64,000 bases of DNA from Scedosporium boydii (Eukaryota; Ascomycota; Sordariomycetes; Microascales; Microascaceae): the NCBI GenBank assembly GCA_002221725.1, contig NJFT01000014.1, positions 248,001 through 312,000 of the forward strand, written 5' to 3'. Position numbers and translations under genes: made by a program. The notes beneath the pieces are model-generated. The model searched no databases. It was not told the origin of the DNA and saw only the letters and a program-made list of their open reading frames with translations. Below, in pieces: positions 22,936 to 33,664 of the stretch. The number at the start of each line of letters is the position of its first letter. Positions within the stretch are counted from its first letter, which is position 1.

Positions 22936-25900
22936 TAAAACGGGGAGATGATTGCCACACGCACGGGATGTGGATTTCCTTTGTCTTGGCAGGAGTAGTG
23001 TCAGTGGATACTATCAAGATTGATGTTTGACTACCCTCGGAAGGCTCTAAAAAGGATGGCGTTGATGCAGCGTATAAAACTATTGGCTGAAGTTAACTCC
23101 CCATGAAAATTAAATAATATACTATCAGATTTTCTCTACGAGAATTCCCCAATCTCTCACGTATCAGAAAGCTACCTGAGATAGAGAGGACGCAGGAGCC
23201 GCCCGGTCCCTCTCTAATCGAAGATTTCTAGCGTCAAGATCGGCACTTCCAGCCTCCAAGATGATAGTCAACAAGGACCCCTTTGTCTCATCCCCCACCA
23301 GATGAACATAAACTACAAGTACAAAGGATAGTTGCAACGATCCTGAAAATTCTCCTTTGTCAGTCGGACACCTTCTCTCAGAGCGTGAATTGCGCCTACT
23401 GTAAGCGGTAAGTGCTTGGTACTTCGTCGTCCACTTATGGGTGCCCCTTGATCAAGTGCCCCTTGGATGATGATTCGGAGGGTTCCGTTAGCGTCGTTGT
23501 CTGTGGGTCTCTGGAGGACCTTGATATTCTACGATGCAGGGTAATCCATGCATGAGATGGATCCCTGATTCTCTTCATCCCTCGTATCCTATCCCCTGCA
23601 ACGGGCAACTTCAGAGACAATATGAACTTCATCTTTACGAAGTAGTGGTGGCATAGTTTCTATGTTAAGGCTAGCCTGTCCTCTCGTTTTGGTCGGGAAG
23701 GCTCCCCCATCTTCTAGTGTCGAATCAAAAGATCCCGATAGAGCAGGGTTTCCCTTCTCAACATTTGTCATTTGCTTTGCTTTTTTATAGCGCTCCTCTA
23801 AGCACTAACGGTTGAGAATAATCGCCAAGAGACTAACGGAAACCGGTGATGTTTGCACTAGACTCAATGAAGGGATGGGACGAATGCCAGCAAATTTTGC
23901 CTGGCAATGGCTGGGAGGTTGGAGAGGAAACCACTAGGAGCGACAACAATTCCTTTCCTCGCTCCCTTCTTCGCCAACCTCTTAAACGGGAGTTATGATT
24001 CCAACTTCCTTTATGACTCAATAAGTTTTCCGCACTTGCTAATTGGCTTGCCTTCGTTCGTAGATAGGGGTTTACATCAATGGCCGTCCCAAGCTGTCAC
24101 CTGTCTCTTCGGAAAACTTACCGAGTCTAATCAACGACAGTGCTTCCTCCAGTCAGTGCGCTTCCAGCCCCTCACCTCCTTTCTGCGCTGCCCGTTCCGA
24201 GAACCCGTCACGGGAAGAGAGCAGAAAACCCGGTACACTTTGAACACTAAGGGGGCGAGCAAATTGAGCGCCGGCTTGACATTTCCCATCATATGAAAGA
24301 AGAGGCAATGGTTCACGAGGCAATTAGAGATTTCAGTGAAGCCATTTCCGAAACGGCCCTAACATAGCAATTGCTTGGCAGGCCAACCACCGTGTTCCTT
24401 GAGAGCACGACGGCACTTTTCTTCTCCTCTCCAGAGGGGAACTTCTTCTGACTCCTGAGGGACATTTGTGTTTATGCGCGATGTGGAGCCGGCTCAGTTT
24501 CCAGCCAGGATCCAGAGATATCTCCACTCACTAGTCTCTTGTCTTGATATTCCCCCCTATTCCCCAGATCCTGGTAAGCACTAGACTCGTCTAGGAATCT
24601 CGGACAACTTGAGTTCACCCGACACATTATACATCCGACCTCCGATCTCCGGCAGATGTCGAAAATGGATTCAGTCTCGCTATAAACTGCTGGGTTGGTG
24701 AATTTCCAAGCAAGTCCCAGGGCATCGACCTGTCTCTCTACCATCAAGACGCATTTGAGTATACCTGTAATCCTGCAGCCACTTAAGTCTTCCTGAAACA
24801 AGCAACATGTTCTAAGGAGTGGTGAAATTGAGGTAGTGTTACAATTGGCGGTTGAGGGAGCTCCTTCTGAAGGTCTACATGGAAGCTTCGGAAATGGTGA
24901 AAGTGAGGTCATTGGTTGGTGCTGTTGGAGAATAGGCTCATAGAACTCAGGCCAGCCGGTGAAGCAGACCTTGAAATGGGGTCTTTCAATGGCTTTGAGT
25001 CATGCTCAGTCGAAAGCGAGCTTCCAACACCCAGGGGAGTCTCCGCACACACTGAGATACTATTACTTCCATGAAACGGGTGATAGAGTGTCAGCTATGT
25101 GATAGGAGGGCAGCGAAAGTAAATTTCAACCGGCTTAAGAGTACAGGTGGCAATACGGAGCCTCTGTTCCTCAAACGTTCTTTTGCAGAGGAGTGAAACC
25201 ATGCGGAAAGAAACATCATCTCAGTCGATATATGGCATGCAACTCGTGAGGAATGTCTTCCGATAGTCTTAGTTAATCTGGACTATCCCTTCTTGGTGAA
25301 ATTGGATCTAGCCTTTAGAACGAGTGGCTGCCAACACGAGTCAAGGTTTCCGAAGTATATGGTGACCCGTCCACGCTGTTGGGAACGGCAGAGTGCCGGC
25401 TGTCTGGTTCGCGTTCTTTAGATACCCACCCTAAACCCCAATACAACGCTCAGATGCGCACTGCATGCATGAGGGAGATCTCACGAATCTGAATATGACG
25501 CTAGACTGGGACCGATCTTGACAACTAGCATGCGTAATGATGGCGGTCTACGAAGTGAGGCGTGGAAATAAGTGGAAATTCTATTATTTATGGCTATATT
25601 TATAGAACCTGATAGCTGCTAGTGAGATTCCTGCTTCTGCTTGCACAGTTTGTTACGGACAAGGGAGCACCGATTGCCTGGGGTTTACAGATGATATGCG
25701 AACGATAGAATCCGTCCCACCGCCGGAACGTACGAGACCAAAATGCCGCACCTAGGACAGTGATTCCGCTCTCAGTCTCAATTCCAGCCCGCCTTAAGGT
25801 ATATCTGCGTGGTCTTAACTGAGTTGTGGATTTCAACCGAAGCCTGATCTACTTTCCCCTCGTCTTCACACTTGCACATGAATGGTTTCATCAGAGTTAC

Positions 25901-27095
25901 GACCTCCGCTGAGTCGTTGGACGATGGCCGGCCATTAGTATTCACAGAAGCAGTAACACAGAGTCCCAGGGAACATTGTAAGTCTTAGTCGATGATTGTG
26001 GATCGGTGGGAGTAATTCGTGGGCACTTCCCTCTCACTATCTCTCGATGATGTATCCTATGGACAGCTGTGATATAAGGTGAGACTCTCCCTATATAATG
26101 CTCAACCAACACTGCCTTGCCTCTGGCCAGCACTCGATTTTAGGACATACCCTCATCGGCCGTACTGGTCCCCTCCCATTTCCCGACCTGTAGGTCCACA
26201 GGTACAAGGATGAGGTTCTGCGGCGTGGGGTTGTTCTTCCATCATGCGGGGCCTTTCAATTGCCTCCCTCTCTTCCTTGGCTATTGTTTCGGAGTTAGCT
26301 CTTATGACTTCGATTATGAAATGGGTCTATATAATGTGAGCCCCCTACCTCGTTGTGGGCCGGAGCTGGCCCTTCTAGTCTTCATGGGGTCTTCGGGGTG
26401 TGCGTTCTCCTTCATGACAGGAGCCTGCTCTTTTGGACCGGTCCGGCGGACGTCACTGCTACCCTGGACCTGGCCTTCCAGATCACGCTGGCCAATATTT
26501 TCGGACGGCACATCGTTAGTCTGCCGAGACGAGTATTTCGACATTTTAAACACTGCTGAGAGTCGATTGTTTAAACGGATTTGGTTTTAGGATAGCTAGA
26601 TTAAGTTTCCGGTTTATTACCAAGGGACTTTTTCAACCTTCAAGTACATCTAATTTATACATCAAGGCTTCCATCAGTGATGTCATAGCATTCATGGATG
26701 AAGTGAAGTGTATTTAATCTTTCTTCTCACGCCACCCCCAGCTCCGTAGAAAGCCAGTTATGACGTAGAGTAAATCTTGGTCTTTCTCTCTCAAGGCCCA
26801 CGAAGTATTCTGCCACCGCTAAACATCAATTGATATGATTGAAAGCCGATCGAGGATGCCTCTGAGCGAGCGTAATCTGATAATAGCCTTATTTGTTGAT
26901 GGTTGAGAAAGGGGTCTCCAAAACAATCAACCTCATCATTTGAGTCTAGAGCCATGCCGGTTCGCACTCGTTTATTCATCGAAGTTAATTGAGCCTTTTG
27001 GTTAAATTCGATCGGCTTTCTTTCAATCAGCTAACTCGCGTTGCAGTTCTAAAGAGGTTGAGAGGCACAAGGCCAAAGGGGCAAAAAAAAGAAAG
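22936..27095. other. Gene-poor region, about 4.2 kb
   Basis: No gene confidently supported. One open stretch on the minus strand (about 24472-25003) is continuous for roughly 175 codons with plausible acceptor sequence at its start, but shows no domain; it may be a relic or chance. Other frames are short. Confidence 0.5.
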
Positions 27096-27178
27096 CGAGC
27101 GACGCAAGACTCGAACTTGCAACCTTTGCTTGGCGCTCTGAATAGGAGAGCAACGCGCTACCATTGCGCCAGCCGCCC
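27096..27178 (-). tRNA. tRNA-Arg (anticodon CCT) with 11-nt intron
   Basis: Read on the minus strand, a 7-bp acceptor stem (GGGCGGC with GTCGCTC, two G-U pairs), a D arm (GCGC stem), an anticodon stem TTGCT/AGCAA and a T arm (GCAAG, loop TTCGAGT, CTTGC) all form. The anticodon loop reads C-T-CCT-A, then 11 extra bases, then A. The extra bases sit right after position 37, the standard place for eukaryotic tRNA introns. A run of T follows the 3' end on the transcribed strand, consistent with a Pol III terminator. Confidence 0.92.
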
Positions 27179-27534
27179 AGTTTTAGTGGTTTGACGGTTA
27201 TCTTCGGCGGAGATTATACGTGATACAGGGTCCTATTTGGTCGATTGATCTTCAAGCTAAAGTCGGTGGTACCCTTTGGCCCACTTGATCGATTGCATCC
27301 TGTGGGACCCAAAAATTTGCTGCAGCGCACTCCGGCTCCTCGATTGGTTCAGGGTATTAAGGCATTTTTGTGATAGAGCAGTATATATTAGCTTGGTAGT
27401 ATCTGGTATAAAGTATAAAGACGTAGCTGTGTCGCTTTTGTTTTCTCATTCCCGTATGATACTGTCACAACGACGACTGGATATCGAGGTTCGGTATACA
27501 TTTCCCGCCTGAGTCTGCTGGAGGCATGGTGAAC

Positions 27535-28662
27535 TCACGCCATCTTGGCTCGCTTCCCCCTTGTTTCTTCGTTAACAGTGTCAGTGGTTTTCCTTCGCTT
27601 GTTTTTATTGAGGGTTGGGGCCCCGGGGGTAGGTGATGTGGTCATTTCTGTTCTTTTTACGTGTGTGAGAAAAATATTGTCACTCGTATCTTGATCCGAA
27701 GAGGTTTTTGGAGAAGGCGCAAGGTCAATATCGACGAGCCACATCGGCTGGCTCAGAGCACCGTCAGATCCTGCAGTGGCAGCATTAACGAAGAGAGTCT
27801 TCCCTGGTTGCCAGGAGAGGTCGTTCCCTGTGCAGTGGCTCGTCCGACAAGTCATTGGCAAATCTCCTTCAGCGGTGCCTCTGGCCTTAGCGAGGTTCGA
27901 TATAAGAGCCGATTTCTCATTATCGATATCTGAAAAGTGCGAGGGCTTTTCCGAGATAGTTGGCCTCCAAGAGACAAACTTCGATCCCCAACCATTATGT
28001 ACATGGCCGAAGCAATGAATCTTGGGCTGTGCCCGGGACACAGCAGCAAAAAGACTCTCGCAGCCTATTCGTGACTTCTCCTCTGTCATATCAAAAAGAC
28101 CCTTTGGCGGGCCGTGAGTGATGACGAGGTCAGTTCCCTTTGGGATATCGAAATCGTGGGTGGAGCTGTATTGGAAACACCAGAGGTCGTCTTCCGATGA
28201 AGGCGATGGCGTATATGGACTCGCATATACTTTGAGGCTAGCCCCATTCCCGAGGGAGAAGGAATATGTTCCCTCTGTGAGGAAGTGGGTGTCGTATTGG
28301 GTTGCCCGTGATAAGAGTTCTTGGGCTTCACCAAAACTACCGTATTCGCTCGTGACAAGATCAGCGTCCAGCGTTTCGCCTGCTAATCGATTTGCCTCAT
28401 CGAGCTTCCTCTTTAATACAGGCACATCCAATGAGAAGTCATGGTTGCCAGCAATGACAAGTTTTAGAGGAGCATCGATATCCTTGAGCAGCTCGATTGC
28501 TGTCGTGAACTCGTCGAGCTTTGAGTGCTGGGTGAGATCACCACAGTGGACAACCACATCAATTTTTTGTTGCGGGATCCGCTGCGGCCTTTGTCCGTGA
28601 GTGTCGGAGAGGACGAGAAAGGTCGTTTTATACTTGTATGGTTCATTTTCAAGGACGTTGTT
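27535..28662 (-). CDS. Calcineurin-like metallophosphoesterase, MPPED-type
   Basis: Two-metal phosphoesterase. The frame shows the full motif set in order: LVLSDTHG (D-X-H) near the N-terminus, VVVHCGDLTQHS (GD), LVIAGNHDF (GNHD), LVITHGPPKG (H) and HCFGHVHNGWG (GHXH). This order and spacing match the MPPED1/2 (239AB) class found across fungi. The C-terminus is a Lys/Arg-rich tail (NKNKRRK, RGKRAKM) that could be a nuclear signal. The first exon is not resolved: upstream of 28662 the frame meets a stop right after an acceptor-like TGACAG, so a short 5' exon with the ATG should exist to the right of 28663. In vivo substrate unknown. Its neighbour to the left is the tRNA; to the right is the FAD monooxygenase. 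Confidence 0.9.
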   Translation of the reverse strand, partial: NNVLENEPYKYKTTFLVLSDTHGQRPQRIPQQKIDVVVHCGDLTQHSKLDEFTTAIELLKDIDAPLKLVIAGNHDFSLDVPVLKRKLDEANRLAGETLDADLVTSEYGSFGEAQELLSRATQYDTHFLTEGTYSFSLGNGASLKVYASPYTPSPSSEDDLWCFQYSSTHDFDIPKGTDLVITHGPPKGLFDMTEEKSRIGCESLFAAVSRAQPKIHCFGHVHNGWGSKFVSWRPTISEKPSHFSDIDNEKSALISNLAKARGTAEGDLPMTCRTSHCTGNDLSWQPGKTLFVNAATAGSDGALSQPMWLVDIDLAPSPKTSSDQDTSDNIFLTHVKRTEMTTSPTPGAPTLNKNKRRKTTDTVNEETRGKRAKMA

Positions 28663-29289
28663 CTGTCAATGTATCCGAGTTTGGGGATAAGAGTTGATGC
28701 TTTGAGGATGGAAAGATGGCTCTTGGGAAACCGGGGAGTGTATTAAGTGAGAATCAGCTACAACTTTTGTTTTTGGGAAGAATTCAGAGAGTGTGTCTTC
28801 ACATACGAGTCCTTATAACATCTTGATTCTGGGCGTCGCATGTGAAATCATCACTTGATATTAGTTTCGTTAGTCCACGGATTATGAGCACTAGTGAAAC
28901 TGTTCTACGCACTTCTTCATGCTTAATATAGATCGGGCCACGTGGTCTTTGACTCTTTGCATGAGAGAGATAATCCCTAGCTCCTCCATAGCCTCGTCTT
29001 GGGAATTGCATTTCTTCTTCTTACACGAAGGTAGTCGACGTAACCTTGGCTCCAGAAGGCGGCGTGTCACGGGTCCTTTCAGATTTACTCGAGTCATCCT
29101 GGTAAGAACAGCAACTAAGCATCGGATAACACCAATCGTGAGTAAAATTCATGTGATTTTATGTAGATATGCTATGATAAATTCAATTCATATAAGGATA
29201 CTAAACAACATACATGAATAGACCAAATTTTGGCGGCCGAGGCGAGGGGTCTTCATCGCATCAAGGAGCGAAGAAGAGAAGCACTACCT
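28663..29289. other. Intergenic; probably contains the missing 5' exon of the metallophosphoesterase
   Basis: No independent gene supported. A short minus-strand exon carrying the phosphoesterase start is expected here but I could not pick it with confidence. Confidence 0.45.
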
Positions 29290-31530
29290 CTACACTGGAA
29301 CAGTCTTCTCACCAGCGGCAGCCACTTCGTCATCCTTTTTCCCCAATATACTCTTCATCACGTCCAGCAGTTTTGCGGAGCATTCCTCGACGCTAGGGAG
29401 GACTTCCTGAGCTCGCCAGGCTACGAACCTGTCCGGCCGAACAAGTACGGCTCCAGACTCCTCTACGCCTCTGACCTTCTCCCACGCATAGTAAAAGTCT
29501 TCCCATTCCTGGCGAAGCCCAACTGAGTGCACATCGACCGGCACGCCGAGCTCCGTCGACACTTTCGCCGCGGCATCCCTCCAGGCATCACCGCCGATAC
29601 CGGTGAAGATGGCAAACTTGCCGTTACCTGCCAGATCAATTGTGGATGTAGGAGTTTCTGGGATGGTCTTGTTGAGCCAGACATGAGGGAGGCGCGATCC
29701 GGGGTAAGTGTTAGCCTCATAGTAAAGGACGGGATTCTCAGCGGCACGTCCGGTCCACGCGAAGGGCTGGGCCTCGTCGGCGTCGTAGATTCCGACACCC
29801 GAGTAATGCTGGTTCATCTCGACACCGAGCCCGTGGAACTCCTGTGCCGTGCCTTCAATGGCTTCTCGAAGTGCGCGCCTTCTCTTCTGCCCTTCAGGTG
29901 TGGCTGACTCCAACTCGCGTTGTATAGCTTGACGCTCGGAAACATCTGTCGGGAGGGCACCAATGGCGTCCCAAACGTGGAAGTGATCTCGGAAACCTTG
30001 GTTTGCCCGTGTGATAATACTGTGGCCTACAGGTTGGCGTTCGACCGTATATGTGTCGAGGAGAGATGGGGACGCAAGGCCCTTGTGCACATAGGCTATT
30101 TTCCAGGCGAGGTTGAATGCGTCTTGTATGCAAGTGTTGGACCCGAGGCCGTTCATGGGGGGATGGCGGTGGACAGCATCTCCAAGGCAGAATCTTGAGT
30201 TGGTGAGATGGTTAGTTCCACATGCCAACGGGGAGAAGGACAGAGCCCATTCATCATGTGATAAGGGGAGGAGCTTACATGTTTCTTCCCACAGAGTACT
30301 TCTCCGCCACAATCTCGTTGATGTACCATTTTGCGACGTTGAGAATCTCAACAGGAGTATCATCACCGATAAGCTCCTTCACGCGTTGCAGATATTCCTC
30401 ATTCGTAGGGTTCATGCTGACATCGGCATCTCGATTCGGAAGCAAGATGAACATCCACTCATCCCAGGGCTTGACCATCCTCACCACAGCCATCCAGCCA
30501 AATTCGGGATGCTCGCGATCCGGCTGCATAACCCAGTGCAAGTTCCCGCGGCGCGAATCGACGAGATGCGAGAGATCCGCTTTCACGAGAACGTTGATAG
30601 CAAGGCCTTGTCCGGGCTTGCGATTCAGTGGGAGGTCGATCTGCTTCACGACTTGGCTTCGCGCTCCGTCGGCACCGAAGAGATATTTTGTTCGGATCTT
30701 GTATTCGAGGTTGGATATCTTGTCATGGATCGTCGCTGTTATCAAATTCGTCTTGGGGTCTTGCGTAAACGAATCAAGGACCGTATTGAAGAGGACTTTG
30801 AAGCCATGTAGAGTCGCGTAGCGGATCAGGATAGGCTCGAGGAGGGTCTGTGGAATATCGGCGGGTTGACAGGGGCTCGCAAGTTCGTAGTCTCCCTATT
30901 GGGGGTGAAATCAATACACCAAGTCCAGACTTCCACAAAGATATGGGAGCTTTTTCATTGATTCACCTACTTTTCTCATCGGATCGTTTCCCCAAGAATA
31001 AAGCCGCGCATACTCGGCACCGGCCATGCTGTGACACCACCTGGTATGGATCATGCAGTGTCCCATAGACGCAACCTGCTTGACGTCTCTCTCGAGTCCA
31101 ATGTCTCGAAGGCATTCTATAGAACACGCACAAGATTTCTTAGCTATGTTTCAAAGACACATTGTTGTAATATCGGGAGTAAAACGTACCGACCGCAGCC
31201 ATATTGGTGATGTGTGCTCGTGGAGTATTGGCAGTGCCCGGCGCGGCACCGATCATGATTCCGGTAAGTCCTAGAGTTATTCTGCCTGTCAGTACTCCTT
31301 CTTTCTTAGTGAATTGGGGTGGACTAACCGTGTGAAGCAAGGAAACAAGCTAAGGATGCGCCTGCTGGACCACATCCGACAACAAGAAAGTCCGTCTCGA
31401 CGACTGTTGAGGTTCCATCGCCCTGTTCCACTGCCGGAATGCTGTCCTGGGCTTGGGTGCCATTGGTTTGCGAGCCCTCGACCCCGTTGGGGTTTTCGGT
31501 GCTAATGTCTATTATACTATGGGGAGACAT
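29290..31530 (-). CDS. FAD-dependent aromatic monooxygenase (phenol hydroxylase / 2,4-dichlorophenol 6-monooxygenase-like)
   Basis: Class A flavoprotein hydroxylase expected to add one oxygen to a phenolic ring using NAD(P)H. Exons 31329-31530, 31190-31270, 30971-31116, 30279-30895 and 29290-30193 sum to 649 residues, all in phase. It has the Rossmann motif VVGCGPAGASLACFLASHG (about 50-68), the DG-type motif in YLFGADGARSQVV, and the FAD ribityl-binding GD motif in FCLGDAVHRHPPMNGLGSN, which only appears after joining exons 4 and 5. The C-terminal part contains a thioredoxin-like region typical of phenol hydroxylase relatives. No signal peptide is present. It is divergent from the extradiol dioxygenase at 32379, which fits a hydroxylate-then-cleave pathway. 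The exact phenolic substrate cannot be read. Shared control through the 31531-32378 promoter is inferred. Confidence 0.93.
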
Positions 31531-32378
31531 TTTGTGGTAGAGAGTCGTTGAGATGGAAAGGATGGAACTCAGTTCAGACTGCTATTGCACTGTTGAAACG
31601 TTGCTTGGAGGGATGGGGAATTGGACACAATAAGTACAAGGAGCAAGGGGTCTTTAATAACGACGCCAGGAATCCGAATGTTTGATATTGCAGGCCTTCT
31701 CTCCAAGTGGCATGCGTCACATGTCTTCTAAGGCCATGTTCGAGGCTTGATGGTGACCGCGTCTCCGCGAATTAGAATCCCTACATTAACACCTCATCCT
31801 ACACCCGAATATCCAGCATCACATTCTAGCCGATCATATGCATTCGTAAAATTTACTAAGATCTTAACGATACCCCTGAAGGTTCCACTTGCGTACATGA
31901 TGGCCTGTTCTAGTTGCTAGGCGTTTGTGGGGAAGCGTAAATATCGCCCGTTCGGTCTGACCCCGAAATTGGTCCGTCGACACCCCCGGGGCCTTTTCCC
32001 CATTTCCTTCTCCACGCCTCTGTTCATACGGGCCGGACCGTTTTAAAAACGGCCTATCGGAAGCTTTTCGGCCCATCTTTGCATACTCCTCACAGGAGGG
32101 TAATGATTGCCGTATGGATGATCTCCAAGTTGCCGTTATGAAATTCCACCTAAAGCGGGGAGACCTGGTTGCAGCCCCACCAACACGGCATCTTCGTACG
32201 ACACACTGGCTTGTCTTGCCGATACAGGAAAGTGGATATAATGGAGCATGGCGAGGGTGATATTTAGTGCATCTCGATAATCTCATGGTCCTGTTTCTGT
32301 TGATCGAACTCATCGCGATCTACAAAGAACATCTCCCCAGTCAACGATATTAGCACTCTCCTCACACAGACGAAAAAG
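31531..32378. promoter_or_regulatory. Bidirectional promoter between monooxygenase and ring-cleavage dioxygenase
   Basis: 848 bp separate the two divergent starts and contain no gene. Near the centre sits a perfect palindrome (32038-32052) of the Zn2Cys6 type. Additional CGG/CCG triplets lie at about 32030-32075. Open frames on the minus strand (31864-32313) have no motifs. Confidence 0.55.
32038..32052. promoter_or_regulatory. CCG-N9-CGG palindrome, candidate Zn2Cys6 operator
   Basis: The 15-bp sequence reads CCGTTTTAAAAACGG, a perfect inverted repeat of 7-bp arms around one base. Everted CCG triplets are a form bound by some dimeric zinc-cluster regulators. It lies 508 bp from the monooxygenase ATG and 327 bp from the dioxygenase ATG. 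The regulator at 36070 is the closest candidate binder; this is inference. Confidence 0.45.
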
Positions 32379-33664
32379 ATGGCTACCAACGGCACCAACG
32401 GCACCAACGGTGCCAAGTTCCGTAGGATCAATCTCGTACGTATTGCGCATGTCTATTACACGCACAAGAACATCGATGCGGCGAAAACCTTCCTCGATGA
32501 CTTTGGCTTCCAAGAGACATCTACCTCCGGTGCCGACACCTACTATCGGGGTACCGGCACCGACCCTTTTGTCTACTGCGCCACGGCCGGATCTGAAGAC
32601 GTCTTTGGTGGAGCAGCTTTCGTGGTTGAGTCGCGGGAAGACCTAGATTATGCTGCCGAAACATTGCCCGGTGCGACTCCTGTTCATGAGATGAAGGAAA
32701 AGCCTGGAGGTGGATTTAGAGTGACTTTCAAGGACCCTGTTGATGGGTTCCCATTCCATCTGGTGTATGGGCAGACGCCTGTCGAGGAGAGCGATGCAGG
32801 TTTGCTTCAGAGACGATTTAATTTCGTGAGTAGTCTTGCTTTTTGCAGGGCGGCTGGCTCTTTTTGATCCGGATTCTTATGATCATATCTGTGTTTCAGC
32901 CCACTCTCAAGACACGGCCAGGAAATGAGTTCCAAAGATTCCAAAAAGGTGCGTCTTCGGCAGATTCTATTGCATATGTGACAAGATCAGAGGCAGGATG
33001 CCTTCCTTTATGAGTTGAATGCTAAAAAGGCCAATGACTCGAGCAGGACCTGCGCCTGTGCACAAGCTAGGGCATTTTGGGCTGTGCGTGACGGATTTCG
33101 CCAAAGCTTACAGCTTCTATACGACCAGGTTCAACTTTGCTCCTAGTGATGTAAGCTCGAAATTTCACTCTTCTGCATTATTGCTGGGAAGCGATGATAT
33201 CTAACGCTCGCTCGCTTGTAGCTTGTTCACGACGACACGGGTCGTGACATTACTTCTTTCCTACATCTAGACCGTGGAGAAGAACTGGTTGATCACCATT
33301 GCTTCTTCATCTTCGGGGGTCCCAAGTACCATGTCCACCACTCGTCGTACGAAACGTACGACTTCGATACTCAACTTCTTGGGCATGACTGGCTCAAGAA
33401 CAAGGGCTACAAGAACTGCTGGGGAGTTGGTAGGCACATCATGGGCAGTCAGATATTTGACTACTGGTTCGACCCTTCGAAGTTCATCCTGGAACACTAC
33501 GTCGATGGCGATCTGGTGAACTCGAGTTATAAGACAAATAGGAGCCTGGCTGCGCCTGGAAACTTGCATGTTTGGGGTAAGTATCTACCCAGATGGAAGT
33601 CTTTTATTGCAGTGTTGCTGACTCGCTTCAAGGTCCTGATGTCCCGCCTGGGTTTTTGGAATGA
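32379..33664 (+). CDS. Extradiol ring-cleavage dioxygenase (VOC / glyoxalase-bleomycin fold)
   Basis: Opens catechols next to the diol (meta cleavage) using Fe(II) and oxygen. Exons 32379-32825, 32900-32948, 33047-33150, 33222-33576 and 33633-33664 give 328 residues, all in phase. The N-terminus has a short Thr-Asn-Gly repeat from tandem GGCACCAAC units. Two VOC modules follow: the first starts at about residue 20 (INLVRIAHVYYTHKNIDAAK), the second with VHKLGHFGLCVTDFAKAYSF. The likely metal set is the His in KLGHFGL, a His in the VDHHCFFIFGG / HVHHSSYE region and the Glu in FILEHYVDGD, matching the two-His-one-Glu scheme of 2,3-dihydroxybiphenyl dioxygenase-type enzymes. It pairs divergently with the FAD monooxygenase. 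Fungi usually cleave catechols by the intradiol route, so this is of interest. Other VOC activities are possible. Confidence 0.88.

Noticed and set aside
26210..26590. Hydrophobic-looking 126-codon plus frame resembling a membrane protein
   Set aside because: Begins with ATG but has no family motif, no splice context to extend it, and overlaps an equally long opposite frame.
30113..30821. Two long plus-strand frames opposite the aromatic monooxygenase
   Set aside because: Shadows of the well-supported minus-strand exons; no recognisable motifs.
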